22,901 bases of DNA. It comes from CAVOBC01 sp963693635. GTDB lineage: Bacteria > Pseudomonadota > Gammaproteobacteria > Pseudomonadales > Azotimanducaceae. Below, one piece after another: positions 13,554-22,367 of the stretch. The translations under genes were made by a program, and so were the position numbers. Under the pieces are notes generated by a model that saw only the letters and a list, made by a program, of their open reading frames with translations, made no database searches and was not told the DNA's origin. How positions within the stretch are numbered: position 1 is the first letter of the stretch; each line of letters starts with the position of its first letter. The stretch lies in the NCBI GenBank assembly GCA_963693635.1, contig CAVOBC010000026.1, positions 1 through 22,901 of the forward strand, written 5' to 3'.

Positions 13554-14498
13554 TCACGGCAGGTCGATACCTTTAGTATCCCGGTCGCTCCCGCCCGCGT
13601 GAGCTTGCCGTTCCCGCTGGTCCTGCAATTCTCGCAACAGCGATTTGACCTCCAGCAGTTCGTTGTACACCCGCTTGAGTGATACATGGTTGGGATCCGC
13701 TTCGTCGACGGTCTGCTGTTCTTCTTCGAGCACGTTCACGACGATCCCGATCACCATGTTCAGGAACGCGAACGCGGTCAGGAAGATGAAGGACACGAAG
13801 TACGCCCAGGACCAGGGATAGACCGCCATGGTCTCGTACATCACGTCGGTCCAGTCCTCGAACGTCATGACTCGAAACAGCGTCAGCATCGAGATCGCAA
13901 TGTCGCCCCACAGGACCGGATTGATGCGCTCAAAGAAGAGGCTGCCACTTGCTGCGTAGATGTAGAAGATGATGAACATCAGCGCCATGACATAGCCGAG
14001 GCGCGGCAGCGCCTTGAACAGCGAGTTCAACAACATGCGCAGTTCCGGGATGATGCTGACCATTCGCAGCACCCGAAACACCCGCACAAGCCGCGCAACC
14101 AGCACCATGTCGGTATTGTCGATGGGAATCAGGCTGACGGCGACGATCAGCGTGTCGAAGATATTCCAGGGGTTTTTGAAGAACGCTGATTTTGGACTCT
14201 CGGCCATGAAGCGAATCGTGATTTCGATGATGAAGACGACCGTTATGCCGAGATCGAGCAGGTGCACGGTGGTCATTACGAGCGGGTCAACCTCGTAAGT
14301 TTTGACGCCGACGAGCAGCGCCGAGGCGATGATGATGAGGATAATCATCGTCTCGAAGACTTTGTTGCTGCGTACGCGCTCGAACCGGGTCTGCCAGGTC
14401 AGCGCGGTGGGCTCGCGGGCCGGGCCACCCTTGTCGGGTGTAGAGTCATTAGGTGTGGGGCCATCAGGTGTGGGGTCATCACTTGAGGGGTCAGTCAT
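13554..14498 (-). CDS. One-domain voltage-gated cation channel (NaChBac-like), acidic filter TFEDWTD
   Basis: A 314-residue inner-membrane protein with six membrane segments: S1 about 50-68, S2 77-97, S3 112-125, S4 131-150, S5 160-188, S6 229-258. S4 carries Arg136, 139, 142 and 145 at three-residue spacing (ARLVRVFRVLRMV), the voltage sensor. The pore filter is T212-F-E-D-W-T-D218, where bacterial sodium channels usually have TLESW. A C-terminal amphipathic stretch (about 270-298) probably forms the four-helix coiled coil. Four subunits would make the channel. The acidic N terminus (residues 2-22) is a low-complexity TP-rich repeat. The start at 14498 has GGAG 9 nt upstream; the frame is open to 14528. 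It is convergent with the DUF4177-like gene and divergent from the HAD gene. Confidence 0.93.
   Translation of the reverse strand: MTDPSSDDPTPDGPTPNDSTPDKGGPAREPTALTWQTRFERVRSNKVFETMIILIIIASALLVGVKTYEVDPLVMTTVHLLDLGITVVFIIEITIRFMAESPKSAFFKNPWNIFDTLIVAVSLIPIDNTDMVLVARLVRVFRVLRMVSIIPELRMLLNSLFKALPRLGYVMALMFIIFYIYAASGSLFFERINPVLWGDIAISMLTLFRVMTFEDWTDVMYETMAVYPWSWAYFVSFIFLTAFAFLNMVIGIVVNVLEEEQQTVDEADPNHVSLKRVYNELLEVKSLLRELQDQRERQAHAGGSDRDTKGIDLP
14431..14490 (-). repeat. Four 15-bp in-frame repeats in the channel N terminus
   Basis: Units start at 14431, 14446, 14461 and 14476 and encode the imperfect pentapeptide series DPTPD, GPTPN and DSTPD in the cytoplasmic tail. Because the unit is a multiple of three, copy number could vary without breaking the gene. 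Confidence 0.7.
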
Positions 14499-14650
14499 CG
14501 TGGCAACTCCGGCATAAAAGCCGCGCATTATGGTGCGACGGCCGGGTCCCGCGAGACATCACGATTTGCTGTGATTTGCTCGAGCTAAGGGGTAAGTGAA
14601 ACAATCGGGCGCGAGCAACGAGTCGTCGATAGCTACATTCAGGAAGGAAC

Positions 14651-15346
14651 ATGTTTGAAGATGTGAAAGCGCTGGCATTTGATGTGGGCGGCAGCGTGTT
14701 TGACTGGCAGACGGCCGTGAAGGCCAAAGCGAGGGAATTAGCCGCTACTCACGATGTCACGCTCGATGATCACGAATTCGCCCACACCTGGCGCCGCCGC
14801 ATGTTCCAGATGCTCTCAGAAGTGCGAAAGGGCGACCGCGAACGGCTGAACGCTGATGAGATTCATCGCGTGGCGCTGGACGAGCTAGCGCCGAAATTCG
14901 GGATTCCGTTGACCGACGGCGAAAAGGACGACCTCACCCATGTCTGGCACCATATGGACGTATGGGACGACTTTCCGGCCGCGTTAACCCGGCTTCGTGG
15001 CTCCTATAAGGTCAATATTCTGTCGGTGCTCAGCTTCTCTATTCTGGTCGATTCGTCCAAACATGCGGGCATTAGCTGGGACGGGCTGATTTCGTGCGAG
15101 TTTCTGACCCACTACAAGCCGGAACCTGAAGCGTACCAACAGGGCGCGCGACTCCTGCGCTTGCCGCCGAATCAGGTGATGATGGTGGCCGTGCACCCGG
15201 GCGACCTGAGTGCGGCAGCGGCGGCTGGCATGCGCACCGGGTTCGTCAAACCCAAGGTTGATGAAGCCGGCAGTGCCGGAGATCCGTCTGGATTCGATAT
15301 CCAGGCAGAAGACTACACAGACTTTGCCGAGCAGATGTGCGGCTGA
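14651..15346 (+). CDS. HAD-superfamily hydrolase, haloacid dehalogenase type II homologue with altered halide site
   Basis: A 231-residue cytoplasmic protein. It has the nucleophile Asp11 in motif I (AFDVGGSVFDW, family usually FDVYGTLLDW), a helical cap (about 20-110), the motif III Lys156 in THYKPEPEAY, and the acidic Asp185 in AVHPGDLSAAAAAGM. It resembles (S)-2-haloacid dehalogenases, which hydrolyse haloacids to hydroxyacids via an aspartyl ester. The motif II Ser is kept, but the following halide-binding Asn (LSNG) is replaced by Val (ILSVLSF), so true dehalogenase activity is doubtful; another small-molecule hydrolase is possible. AGGAAGGA precedes the ATG. The formate dehydrogenase operon follows 90 nt later on the same strand. 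Confidence 0.86.
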   Translation: MFEDVKALAFDVGGSVFDWQTAVKAKARELAATHDVTLDDHEFAHTWRRRMFQMLSEVRKGDRERLNADEIHRVALDELAPKFGIPLTDGEKDDLTHVWHHMDVWDDFPAALTRLRGSYKVNILSVLSFSILVDSSKHAGISWDGLISCEFLTHYKPEPEAYQQGARLLRLPPNQVMMVAVHPGDLSAAAAAGMRTGFVKPKVDEAGSAGDPSGFDIQAEDYTDFAEQMCG

Positions 15347-15436
15347 GTTGGGGCCGTCGATGGCCAGGTCATGACTTGGCCGCAAGCCCAGATGGGCAGA
15401 GACTACCGATCAGATTGATCGAAAGAAGGAGCGCTG

Positions 15437-15904
15437 ATGGAACCCGCCGATATTGATCAGGACCTTGCGGCATTGGTCTCGCCCCATCTTGCGGCGACCG
15501 GGGGGCCCATCACGGCGCTTCGCCAGGTGGCCGCGCGGTACGGACACATCAACAAGAAGCAGATCGAGCAGGTGGCCTGGCAATTCAACCTCAGTCAGGC
15601 GGAAGTGAAGGGCGTAGCCTCTTTTTACGATGATCTCTTCGTGACGCCGCAGGGTCGACATCGCGTCCGGGTGTGCACGGCGGAGGCCTGCCAGTCAGTG
15701 GGTGCCGGGGCCGTGCTCGCCGCCTGCGAAGACGCCGCTGGGCTTACCGGTGAAGGCACGACCGCCGATGGCAACATCACCCTGCAACCGGTTGCCTGTC
15801 TCGGGCTGTGCGCCTGCGGCCCGGCCGCGATGATCGATGGCAAGCTGCTCGGCCGGGTCACAGAAACGGCAATCCGTGACGCCATTGCGGCGCTTGGCGA
15901 ATGA
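15437..15904 (+). CDS. fdsG: NAD-dependent formate dehydrogenase gamma subunit (NuoE-like)
   Basis: A 155-residue subunit with an N-terminal helical region (GGPITALRQVAARYG, QVAWQFNLSQAEVKGVASFYDDL) and a thioredoxin-like [2Fe-2S] domain. The cluster ligands are Cys80, Cys85 (CTAEACQS), Cys121 and Cys125 (CLGLCACGP), as in NuoE. In soluble formate dehydrogenases this subunit sits beside the flavin subunit in the electron path from formate to NAD. AAGGAG (15426-15431) gives a strong start. The stop overlaps the next ATG by ATGA, the usual operon coupling. It is the first gene of the fds cluster. Confidence 0.94.
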   Translation: MEPADIDQDLAALVSPHLAATGGPITALRQVAARYGHINKKQIEQVAWQFNLSQAEVKGVASFYDDLFVTPQGRHRVRVCTAEACQSVGAGAVLAACEDAAGLTGEGTTADGNITLQPVACLGLCACGPAAMIDGKLLGRVTETAIRDAIAALGE

Positions 15905-17409
15905 GTATGAGTATGAAAACTTACCTGCCACTCGACTCGGCGGCCGTGGCGCTTGGCGCTGACGACGTTGCCGCGGCAATTGCGGTTGAAGATGCAAGCA
16001 TCGAACTCGTGCGGACCGGGTCTCGCGGCATGGTCTGGCTGGAACCGATGCTGGAGGTGGCAAGTAATGCAGGCCGGATTGGCTTCGGGCCCCTCACGCC
16101 CGCCGACGTTCCCGGCGTTCTGGCTGCAATTGGAAGCGGGAGCACCCATCCGCTCGCGCTCGGACTCGTCGAGGGTATTGACTACCTTGCGCGCCAGGAC
16201 CGCAAGATATTCGCCCGCTGCGGCGTCAATGACCCGCTCGACTTCGACGCCTGGCAAAACGCTGGCGGGGGACAGGGGTTGACCGCTGCCCGCGCAATGT
16301 CGCCGGCCGAGGTGGTCGATGAGATCAAGGCATCGGGTCTGCGCGGTCGGGGCGGTGCGGGCTTCCCGGCCGGCATCAAATGGGCGACCGTGATCGACAC
16401 GCCGGGTGAGCAGAAATACGTCGTCTGCAATGCAGATGAGGGGGACGCGGGCACCTTCTCTGACCGCATGATTATGGAGGGTGATCCGTTCTGCCTGATC
16501 GAGGGCATGGTCATCGCCGGGTACGCCACCGGCGCGACGGTTGGACACGTGTACCTGCGCAGCGAGTATCCAATCGCGGCCCAGGTTTTCGATGCGGCGC
16601 TTGTCGCTGCACGGGATCGCGGATTGCTGGGCGAGCATTTTGACCTGCAACTCTTTGTCGGCGCCGGATCCTATGTCTGCGGTGAGGAAACGGCGCTGCT
16701 CGAAAGCCTCGAGGGCAAGCGCGGGCAGATCCGGGCCAAACCGCCGCTACCAGCCATCGAGGGACTGTTTGGTTGCCCGACGCTCATTCACAATGCGATT
16801 AGTCTCGCGTCCGCACCGTGGATCCTGGCGGAGGGCGCAAGCGCTCACCAGGGGCGTGGCGTGGGGCGCTCGGTTGGAACGATGCCGTTTCAGTTGGCGG
16901 GTAATATCCGCTTCGGCGGGCTGGTCGAGGTGCCGCTCGGCATCACGCTGCGGGAGTTGATCAATGACTTCGGCGGTGGCACGCGTAGCGGCCGGCCGCT
17001 ACGCGCCGTGCAAATCGCCGGTCCGCTGGGTGCCTATCTTCCGGACTCGATGCTCGATTTGGCAATGGACTACGAAGCGCTCGCGGAATATGGCTACGGT
17101 ATTGGCCACGGCGGCGTCATCGTGTTTGATGACACGGTCGATCTTGCAAACCAGGCCCGGTACGCGTTTGCGTTTTGCGCGGTTGAATCCTGCGGCAAAT
17201 GCACGCCTTGTCGCGTGGGCGCAGTCCGGGGGGTGGAAACGATGGACCGACTGATCGCGGCGGATGGTGACGATTCGCGTCGGCCCCACCGACAGTTGCT
17301 TCAGGACCTGTGTGAGGTCATGGTAGACGGTTCACTCTGTGCCATGGGCGGCATGACGCCGGTCCCCGTGATGAGCGCGATGAAGCATTTCCCTGAAGAT
17401 TTCTCCTGA
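15901..17409 (+). CDS. fdsB: NAD-dependent formate dehydrogenase beta subunit (NuoF-like, FMN and NAD binding)
   Basis: A 502-residue diaphorase subunit that reduces NAD with electrons from formate. The N-terminal part (about 1-110) is a thioredoxin-like domain without cluster cysteines. The NuoF core has the NAD-binding GLRGRGGAGFPAGIKW, the FMN-binding CNADEGDAGTFSDRM, and GAGSYVCGEETALLESLEG. The N3-type [4Fe-4S] cluster is held by Cys431, Cys434, Cys437 (ESCGKCTPCRVG) and Cys480 (GSLCAMGG). The start at 15901 overlaps the fdsG stop; ATGs at 15907 and 15913 are in frame and equally possible. It is 31 nt upstream of fdsA. Confidence 0.95.
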   Translation: MSMSMKTYLPLDSAAVALGADDVAAAIAVEDASIELVRTGSRGMVWLEPMLEVASNAGRIGFGPLTPADVPGVLAAIGSGSTHPLALGLVEGIDYLARQDRKIFARCGVNDPLDFDAWQNAGGGQGLTAARAMSPAEVVDEIKASGLRGRGGAGFPAGIKWATVIDTPGEQKYVVCNADEGDAGTFSDRMIMEGDPFCLIEGMVIAGYATGATVGHVYLRSEYPIAAQVFDAALVAARDRGLLGEHFDLQLFVGAGSYVCGEETALLESLEGKRGQIRAKPPLPAIEGLFGCPTLIHNAISLASAPWILAEGASAHQGRGVGRSVGTMPFQLAGNIRFGGLVEVPLGITLRELINDFGGGTRSGRPLRAVQIAGPLGAYLPDSMLDLAMDYEALAEYGYGIGHGGVIVFDDTVDLANQARYAFAFCAVESCGKCTPCRVGAVRGVETMDRLIAADGDDSRRPHRQLLQDLCEVMVDGSLCAMGGMTPVPVMSAMKHFPEDFS

Positions 17410-17440
17410 CGGTCCGGCGAAGGGACCAGCGAGGCCTGCG

Positions 17441-20287
17441 ATGACACTGCTCAAAGAGACCGATTTCGGCACGCCGCGGATGTTTGACCCGTCGGAGCGT
17501 GCGATTCCATCAGACGTGCCTGAGGTGGGGCTGGTGATCGACGGCGTCGAAGTCTCGGTGCCGGAAGGCACGTCGGTCATGCGCGCGGCGGCCGAGGCAG
17601 GGATCAACATCCCCCGGCTGTGCGCGACAGACACGTTAGAGGCGTTTGGCTCCTGCCGTCTGTGTCTGGTCGAAATCGAAGGTGTTAAGGGCACGCCGAG
17701 TTCCTGCACCACGCCCGCCCGCGAGGGCATGCAGGTCGTGACCGAGAATCCGCGGCTTAACCGCCTCCGCAAAGGCGTGATGGAGCTTTATATCTCGGAC
17801 CATCCTCTGGATTGTCTTACCTGCGCGACTAACGGTGACTGCGAACTTCAGGACATGGCCGGCGCTGTCGGTCTGCGGGACGTACGGTATGGCTTTGCCG
17901 GCGAGAATCATCTAGCGGCAGAAAAGGACACGTCGAACCCCTATTTCACGTTCGATCCGTCCAAATGCATCGTATGTTCGCGCTGCGTGCGAGCGTGCGA
18001 TGAGGTCCAGGGGACCCTTGCCCTCACCGTTGAAGGCCGCGGCTTTGAATCGAAGATTGCGACCAGCGGCGACGGCTTCTTTGACTCCGAATGCGTCTCG
18101 TGCGGCGCGTGTGTCCAGGCCTGCCCGACCGCGACGTTAATGGAGAACTCGGTCATCGATCAGGGCGTGCCGGACCGGACCGTGCTCACTACGTGCGCGT
18201 ATTGCGGGGTGGGTTGTTCATTTAAGGCAGAACTCAAGGGCGACACCGTCGTGCGCATGGTGCCCTACAAAGACGGCAAGGCGAATCACGGCCACAGTTG
18301 CATTAAAGGACGGTTTGCGTGGGGCTACGCAACGCACAAGGATCGTCAGACCAAGCCGCTTATCCGCGATCAGATCTCTGATCCCTGGCGTGAAGTCGAT
18401 TGGGATGAAGCGATCGCGTTCACCGCCGGACGACTAAAGTCGATTCAGGCGACCCACGGCGTCAAGTCGATCGGCGGTGTTACGTCCTCACGCTGCACGA
18501 TCGAAGAAATCTGGACGGTGATGAAACTCATCCGCGCAGGTTTCGGCAACAACAACGTGGACACGTGCGCGCGGGTTTGCCATTCGCCGACCGGCTACGG
18601 GCTGAAACAAACCTTCGGCGCGTCTGCTGGCACGCAGAATTTCGATTCGGTGATGCAAGCGGATGTGCTGATAGTCATTGGTGCCAATCCAACCGTAGCG
18701 CACCCGGTTTTCTCCTCACGTATGAAAAAACGCCTGCGCCAGGGTGCGGGCCTCATTGTCGTCGATCCCCGGGCGACGGCGATGGTGCGCAGCCCGCGCA
18801 TCGAGGCGGACTATCACCTGGCTCTCAGGCCCGGAACCAATGTGCCCATCGTCAATGCGTTTGCGCATACCATCGTTGACGAGGGGCTGACAGATGAGGC
18901 ATTTGTGGCGGAGCGCTGTGACACGGAGACCTTCAACGACTGGTTGTCGTTCATACGCAAAAAGGAGAATTCGCCGGAGCACGTGGAGACGGTGACGGGC
19001 GTCGCGGCGGCTGATATTCGGGCCGCGGCACGGTTGTATGCAGGTGCCAAGAACGGGGCCATCTACTATGGGCTGGGCGTCACCGAGCACTCACAGGGCT
19101 CGACGATGGTTATGGGGATGGCGAATCTTGCCATGCTGACCGGTAACATCGGCCGTGTGGGCGTGGGGGTCAATCCGCTGCGCGGCCAAAACAATGTTCA
19201 GGGATCCTGTGATGTCGGTTCCTTTCCGCACGAGTTGCCGGGCTATCGTCCGGTCGGTGACGACGATGTACGTGCCACCTTTGAGAACCATTGGGGCGTG
19301 ACGCTGGACGGCGAACCGGGGCTGCGCATCCCTAACATGTTTGATATGGCGTGCGCCGGTGAATTCAAGGCGATGTACATTCAGGGCGAAGACTTCGCCC
19401 AGTCAGATCCCAACACGCTGCATGTGGAAGAAGCGCTGTCGTCGATGGAGTGCGTCATCGTTCAGGATCTCTTTCTGAATGAAACGGCACGCTTCGCCCA
19501 TGTCTTCCTGCCGGGTACCTCGTTTCTTGAGAAAGACGGCACCTTCATTAACGCTGAGCGGCGGATCAACCGGGTGCGACCGGTAATGAAGCCGAAGACG
19601 GGTCTTGATGAATGGGCGATTCCGCAACGACTCGCCAACGCCATGGGCTATCCCATGAACTTCACATCGTCGGCTGAGATCATGGATGAGGTCGCAGCCC
19701 TGACACCCACGTTCGCGGGTGTGTCCTTCGACTTCCTTGACCGGGTTGGCAGCGTGCAGTGGCCGTGCAACGAAACTGCGCCGATGGGCACGCCCATCAT
19801 GCACGTCGATCAATTCGTTCGTGGCAAGGGCCAGTTCATTACTACCGAGTTCGTTCCGACCGAGGAGCGAACGAATGCGCGTTTCCCACTGCTGCTAACG
19901 ACCGGACGTCATCTTGAGCAGTATAACGTGGGTGCCCAGACACGCCGGACCAGTAATCTCGCCTGGCTGGACGAAGACCTGCTACAGATTCATCCATCGG
20001 ATGCCGAAACGCGCGGCATTCGGGAGGGCGACTGGGTCGCCATTGCGTCGCGCATGGGCGAAATTACGCTGCGCGCGACATTGACCGAACGCATCATTCC
20101 GGGGGTGGTCTACACCACCTTCCACCATCCGGACTCCGGTACCAACGTGGTGACGACGGACCTCTCGGACTGGGCAACGAATTGTCCGGAGTACAAGGTC
20201 ACGGCGGTGCAGGCGACGCCTGCCAATCACCGCTCGGAATGGCAGCAGGCGTACGATCAGAAGATTGCGATTGAAGTTGCCGACTGA
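17441..20287 (+). CDS. fdsA: NAD-dependent formate dehydrogenase alpha subunit (Mo/W bis-MGD, cysteine type)
   Basis: A 948-residue catalytic subunit oxidising formate to CO2. Its NuoG-like N terminus holds a [2Fe-2S] cluster (Cys61, 72, 75, 89), a His-ligated [4Fe-4S] (HPLDCLTCATNGDC), and two ferredoxin-type [4Fe-4S] motifs (CIVCSRCVRAC, CVSCGACVQAC). The catalytic part starts with another cluster motif (CAYCGVGC, with the last Cys in HSCIKGRF). The metal ligand is Cys380 followed by His381 (ARVCHSPTGYGL), so this is a cysteine and not a selenocysteine enzyme. The C terminus (about 830-930) is the molybdopterin-dinucleotide-binding barrel (LLLTTGRHLEQYNVG). The ribosome site is weak (CGAGG). 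The gene overlaps fdhD by 23 nt. Confidence 0.96.
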   Translation: MTLLKETDFGTPRMFDPSERAIPSDVPEVGLVIDGVEVSVPEGTSVMRAAAEAGINIPRLCATDTLEAFGSCRLCLVEIEGVKGTPSSCTTPAREGMQVVTENPRLNRLRKGVMELYISDHPLDCLTCATNGDCELQDMAGAVGLRDVRYGFAGENHLAAEKDTSNPYFTFDPSKCIVCSRCVRACDEVQGTLALTVEGRGFESKIATSGDGFFDSECVSCGACVQACPTATLMENSVIDQGVPDRTVLTTCAYCGVGCSFKAELKGDTVVRMVPYKDGKANHGHSCIKGRFAWGYATHKDRQTKPLIRDQISDPWREVDWDEAIAFTAGRLKSIQATHGVKSIGGVTSSRCTIEEIWTVMKLIRAGFGNNNVDTCARVCHSPTGYGLKQTFGASAGTQNFDSVMQADVLIVIGANPTVAHPVFSSRMKKRLRQGAGLIVVDPRATAMVRSPRIEADYHLALRPGTNVPIVNAFAHTIVDEGLTDEAFVAERCDTETFNDWLSFIRKKENSPEHVETVTGVAAADIRAAARLYAGAKNGAIYYGLGVTEHSQGSTMVMGMANLAMLTGNIGRVGVGVNPLRGQNNVQGSCDVGSFPHELPGYRPVGDDDVRATFENHWGVTLDGEPGLRIPNMFDMACAGEFKAMYIQGEDFAQSDPNTLHVEEALSSMECVIVQDLFLNETARFAHVFLPGTSFLEKDGTFINAERRINRVRPVMKPKTGLDEWAIPQRLANAMGYPMNFTSSAEIMDEVAALTPTFAGVSFDFLDRVGSVQWPCNETAPMGTPIMHVDQFVRGKGQFITTEFVPTEERTNARFPLLLTTGRHLEQYNVGAQTRRTSNLAWLDEDLLQIHPSDAETRGIREGDWVAIASRMGEITLRATLTERIIPGVVYTTFHHPDSGTNVVTTDLSDWATNCPEYKVTAVQATPANHRSEWQQAYDQKIAIEVAD

Positions 20288-21128
20288 GCGGCAACCGAGC
20301 AGCACCTATCGCATCAGCAGTTTCTCGCCTGCGGGTCGCGAGGAGCGTGATGATGTCGTCGCCGTCGAAGAGCCGCTTGAGATTCGTCTGCTGTGGGGGC
20401 CGGCGGAGAGCCGTCAACAACAGAGTATCTCGGTCACCATGCGCACGCCCGGAGACGATGAGGCGCTGGCGCTGGGGTTTCTCTTTGCCGAGGGCATCAT
20501 CCCGAGCGGCGAGGTGGTTGTCGGCGTCAGTCATGTCGGACCGTTGCCCCCTGACCGGCTTGTCAGTAACACCGTGCAGGTTGAGATTAAACCGAATATC
20601 CGTATCGACGTACAGAAGCTGCTGCGCAATTTCTACACCAGTTCCAGTTGCGGTGTCTGCGGCAAGGCGTCGCTCGAGAGTCTGAATCGACAGGCTGTCT
20701 ACCCGGTTCAAGAAGGCGGCGCACTGATTGCTCCGGACGTCCTCGGCTCGCTGCCGCAGACCTTGCGAGACGCGCAGGCGGTGTTTGCAACTACCGGAGG
20801 ATTGCACGCGGCGGGTCTCTTTGATGAGACCGGCCAACTGCTCGACGTCTGTGAAGATATTGGGCGCCACAATGCCATGGACAAGTTGATTGGGCGCGCG
20901 ATGAAGGCGCAGGCATTGCCGCTGCGCGCCCGTGTCATTATGTTGAGCGGCCGCGCGAGCTACGAGTTGTTGCAGAAAGCAATGATGGCCGGGTGCCCGG
21001 TGGTTGCGAGCGTCGGCGCGCCGTCCAGCCTTGCGGTTGATGTCGCAGAAGAGTTCGGCATATCCCTGATTGGGTTTCTGCGGCAGGATAGGTTCAACGT
21101 CTACGCGAATGCGCAGCGTATCGGTTAA
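20265..21128 (+). CDS. fdhD: Formate dehydrogenase accessory sulfurtransferase FdhD (FdsC)
   Basis: A protein of about 287 residues that passes sulfur to the molybdenum cofactor and so activates formate dehydrogenase. It has VAVEEPLEIRLLWG at the start, the sulfur-carrying pair Cys129/Cys132 (SSSCGVCGKASLES), then CEDIGRHNAMDKLIGRAM and MLSGRASYELLQKAMMAG, all conserved family blocks. No ATG lies before the conserved start. The frame begins with TTG at 20265, inside the fdsA end, with further TTGs at 20271 and 20277. The overlap implies coupled translation with fdsA. Order G-B-A-C matches classical fds operons, but no fdsD-like gene follows. Confidence 0.93.
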   Translation: MRLKLPTERQPSSTYRISSFSPAGREERDDVVAVEEPLEIRLLWGPAESRQQQSISVTMRTPGDDEALALGFLFAEGIIPSGEVVVGVSHVGPLPPDRLVSNTVQVEIKPNIRIDVQKLLRNFYTSSSCGVCGKASLESLNRQAVYPVQEGGALIAPDVLGSLPQTLRDAQAVFATTGGLHAAGLFDETGQLLDVCEDIGRHNAMDKLIGRAMKAQALPLRARVIMLSGRASYELLQKAMMAGCPVVASVGAPSSLAVDVAEEFGISLIGFLRQDRFNVYANAQRIG

Positions 21129-21157
21129 AGGGCAGAAAGGGGGTTAACGGCCCGGCT

Positions 21158-21222
21158 CGAGACCGGAGGTGATCGTCCAGGAATCCTGGCAATCGGCCGG
21201 CCCTTGACGATACCGGGTCTCG
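21158..21222. terminator. Nested inverted repeats between convergent fdhD and acyl-CoA dehydrogenase genes
   Basis: CGAGACCGG (21158-21166) pairs with CCGGGTCTCG (21213-21222) with one bulged base. Inside lies the palindrome CCAGGAATCCTGG (21177-21189). The structure fills most of the 97-nt gap between two convergent stops. A bidirectional termination or 3'-end role is inferred from position; there is no T-run. Confidence 0.45.
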
Positions 21223-21225
21223 CAA

Positions 21226-22350
21226 TTACAAGATGAGATCGGCCAGCAGCTTGCGGTGGTGCCGCTCGTCGCCAAACTGGTACTGGCACCACAATGCGCG
21301 GCGTAAGAAAAGCTGCGCGTCACATTCGTAGGTGAAACCGAAACCGCCGTGAAACTGCACGGCCCGGTCGCCGGCGAACGCAAACGCTTCACTCGCCTGG
21401 GCTTTTGCCATGCGCAGCGCAATCTCAACTTCCTCGCTGCGGTCAGCGATGATGGTCGCGACGTGGTAGAGGTGTGAGCGGGCGCTTTCAAGTCCCATCA
21501 GAATATCGACAGTGGGATGCTTCAGGGACTGGAAGGAGCCGATGTACTTGTCAAAGGCCTTGCGCGTGGTCAGGTATTCTACGATGACGTCAAGCACGCC
21601 GGCGAGGCCGCCCGTCATTTCTGCAACCAGCAACAGCAACGCGGCATTGCGGATGTCGTCCAGGCACGCGGTTTCGAGCACATCGTCCGACGAGATGGTT
21701 ATGCCATCGAGGTTTAACCGATAGCTGCGGCGGGTTTCGTCGATCACGGTTTCGCGGACGAGAGCGGTCTCTGCAATCTTGCTCCGCTCGATCAGGGCGA
21801 GTTGCACTTTGCCATCAATGCGAACTGTCGCAATAACAATCGACGCGCTGGCGGCGTCGGTTACGAACGTCTTGACGCCACCCAGCTTGACGTTGTCGCG
21901 GTCGTGGATGCCGAACGCCTCAGCGCTGTCGAGATTCCAGTTGCCGTTAGCCTCAACCGTTGCCACGGTACCGATTTCGCCGGCCGCGAGCCGTGGCAGC
22001 CACGCCCCTTTCTGCGCCTCGGTGCCGCCGTGAATCAGCGTTTGGATGGCGAGCGTGGTCGAACTGTACGGCGATGCCAAGAGGTGCCGGCCCATGGGCT
22101 CGACGATGGTTGCCACTTCAGCGAGGCCAAGGTCGAGACCGCCGTAGGCTTCCGGGATGGTGATACCCAGCCAACCGAGGTCGACCATTTCCTGCCAGAT
22201 CGCGCGGTCAAAGCCATCATCTGCGTCGATGAGATCGCGGACACGCGAGATCGGTGATTGGGTGCGGCAATACTCTGTCGCGGTGTCCAGCATCATCGCC
22301 TGTTCTTCGGAGAACTCGATGGCCTGACGTGGTTTGGTTTGTTCGCTCAT
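21226..22350 (-). CDS. Acyl-CoA dehydrogenase family protein
   Basis: A 374-residue flavoprotein of the acyl-CoA dehydrogenase fold, which introduces an alpha,beta double bond in an acyl-CoA. The N-terminal helical domain contains FSEEQAMMLDTATEYCR and WQEMVDLGWLGITIPEAYGG. The C-terminal helical domain contains TTRKAFDKYIGSFQSLKH and the closing VQFHGGFGFTYECDAQLFLR. The middle beta region is less conserved (ATVEANGNWNLDS). The start at 22350 (MSEQTKP) is preferred because AGGA lies 8 nt upstream; the in-frame extension to 22389 would run through hairpin copy B. A second acyl-CoA dehydrogenase gene lies 105 nt upstream on the same strand. Such adjacent, dissimilar pairs can form heterotetramers in steroid side-chain degradation. 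Substrate unknown. Confidence 0.92.
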   Translation of the reverse strand: MSEQTKPRQAIEFSEEQAMMLDTATEYCRTQSPISRVRDLIDADDGFDRAIWQEMVDLGWLGITIPEAYGGLDLGLAEVATIVEPMGRHLLASPYSSTTLAIQTLIHGGTEAQKGAWLPRLAAGEIGTVATVEANGNWNLDSAEAFGIHDRDNVKLGGVKTFVTDAASASIVIATVRIDGKVQLALIERSKIAETALVRETVIDETRRSYRLNLDGITISSDDVLETACLDDIRNAALLLLVAEMTGGLAGVLDVIVEYLTTRKAFDKYIGSFQSLKHPTVDILMGLESARSHLYHVATIIADRSEEVEIALRMAKAQASEAFAFAGDRAVQFHGGFGFTYECDAQLFLRRALWCQYQFGDERHHRKLLADLIL

Positions 22351-22367
22351 GCTGTTTTCCTGTGCTG

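Noticed and set aside
15625..16650. 341-codon minus-strand frame across fdsG and fdsB
   Set aside because: It spans two conserved plus-strand genes and has no recognisable domain.
18578..18583. Selenocysteine formate dehydrogenase
   Set aside because: The metal-ligand codon is TGC (Cys380), not TGA. The SelA-like remnant at 6409 is also not evidence of selenium use, since such paralogues commonly have other functions.
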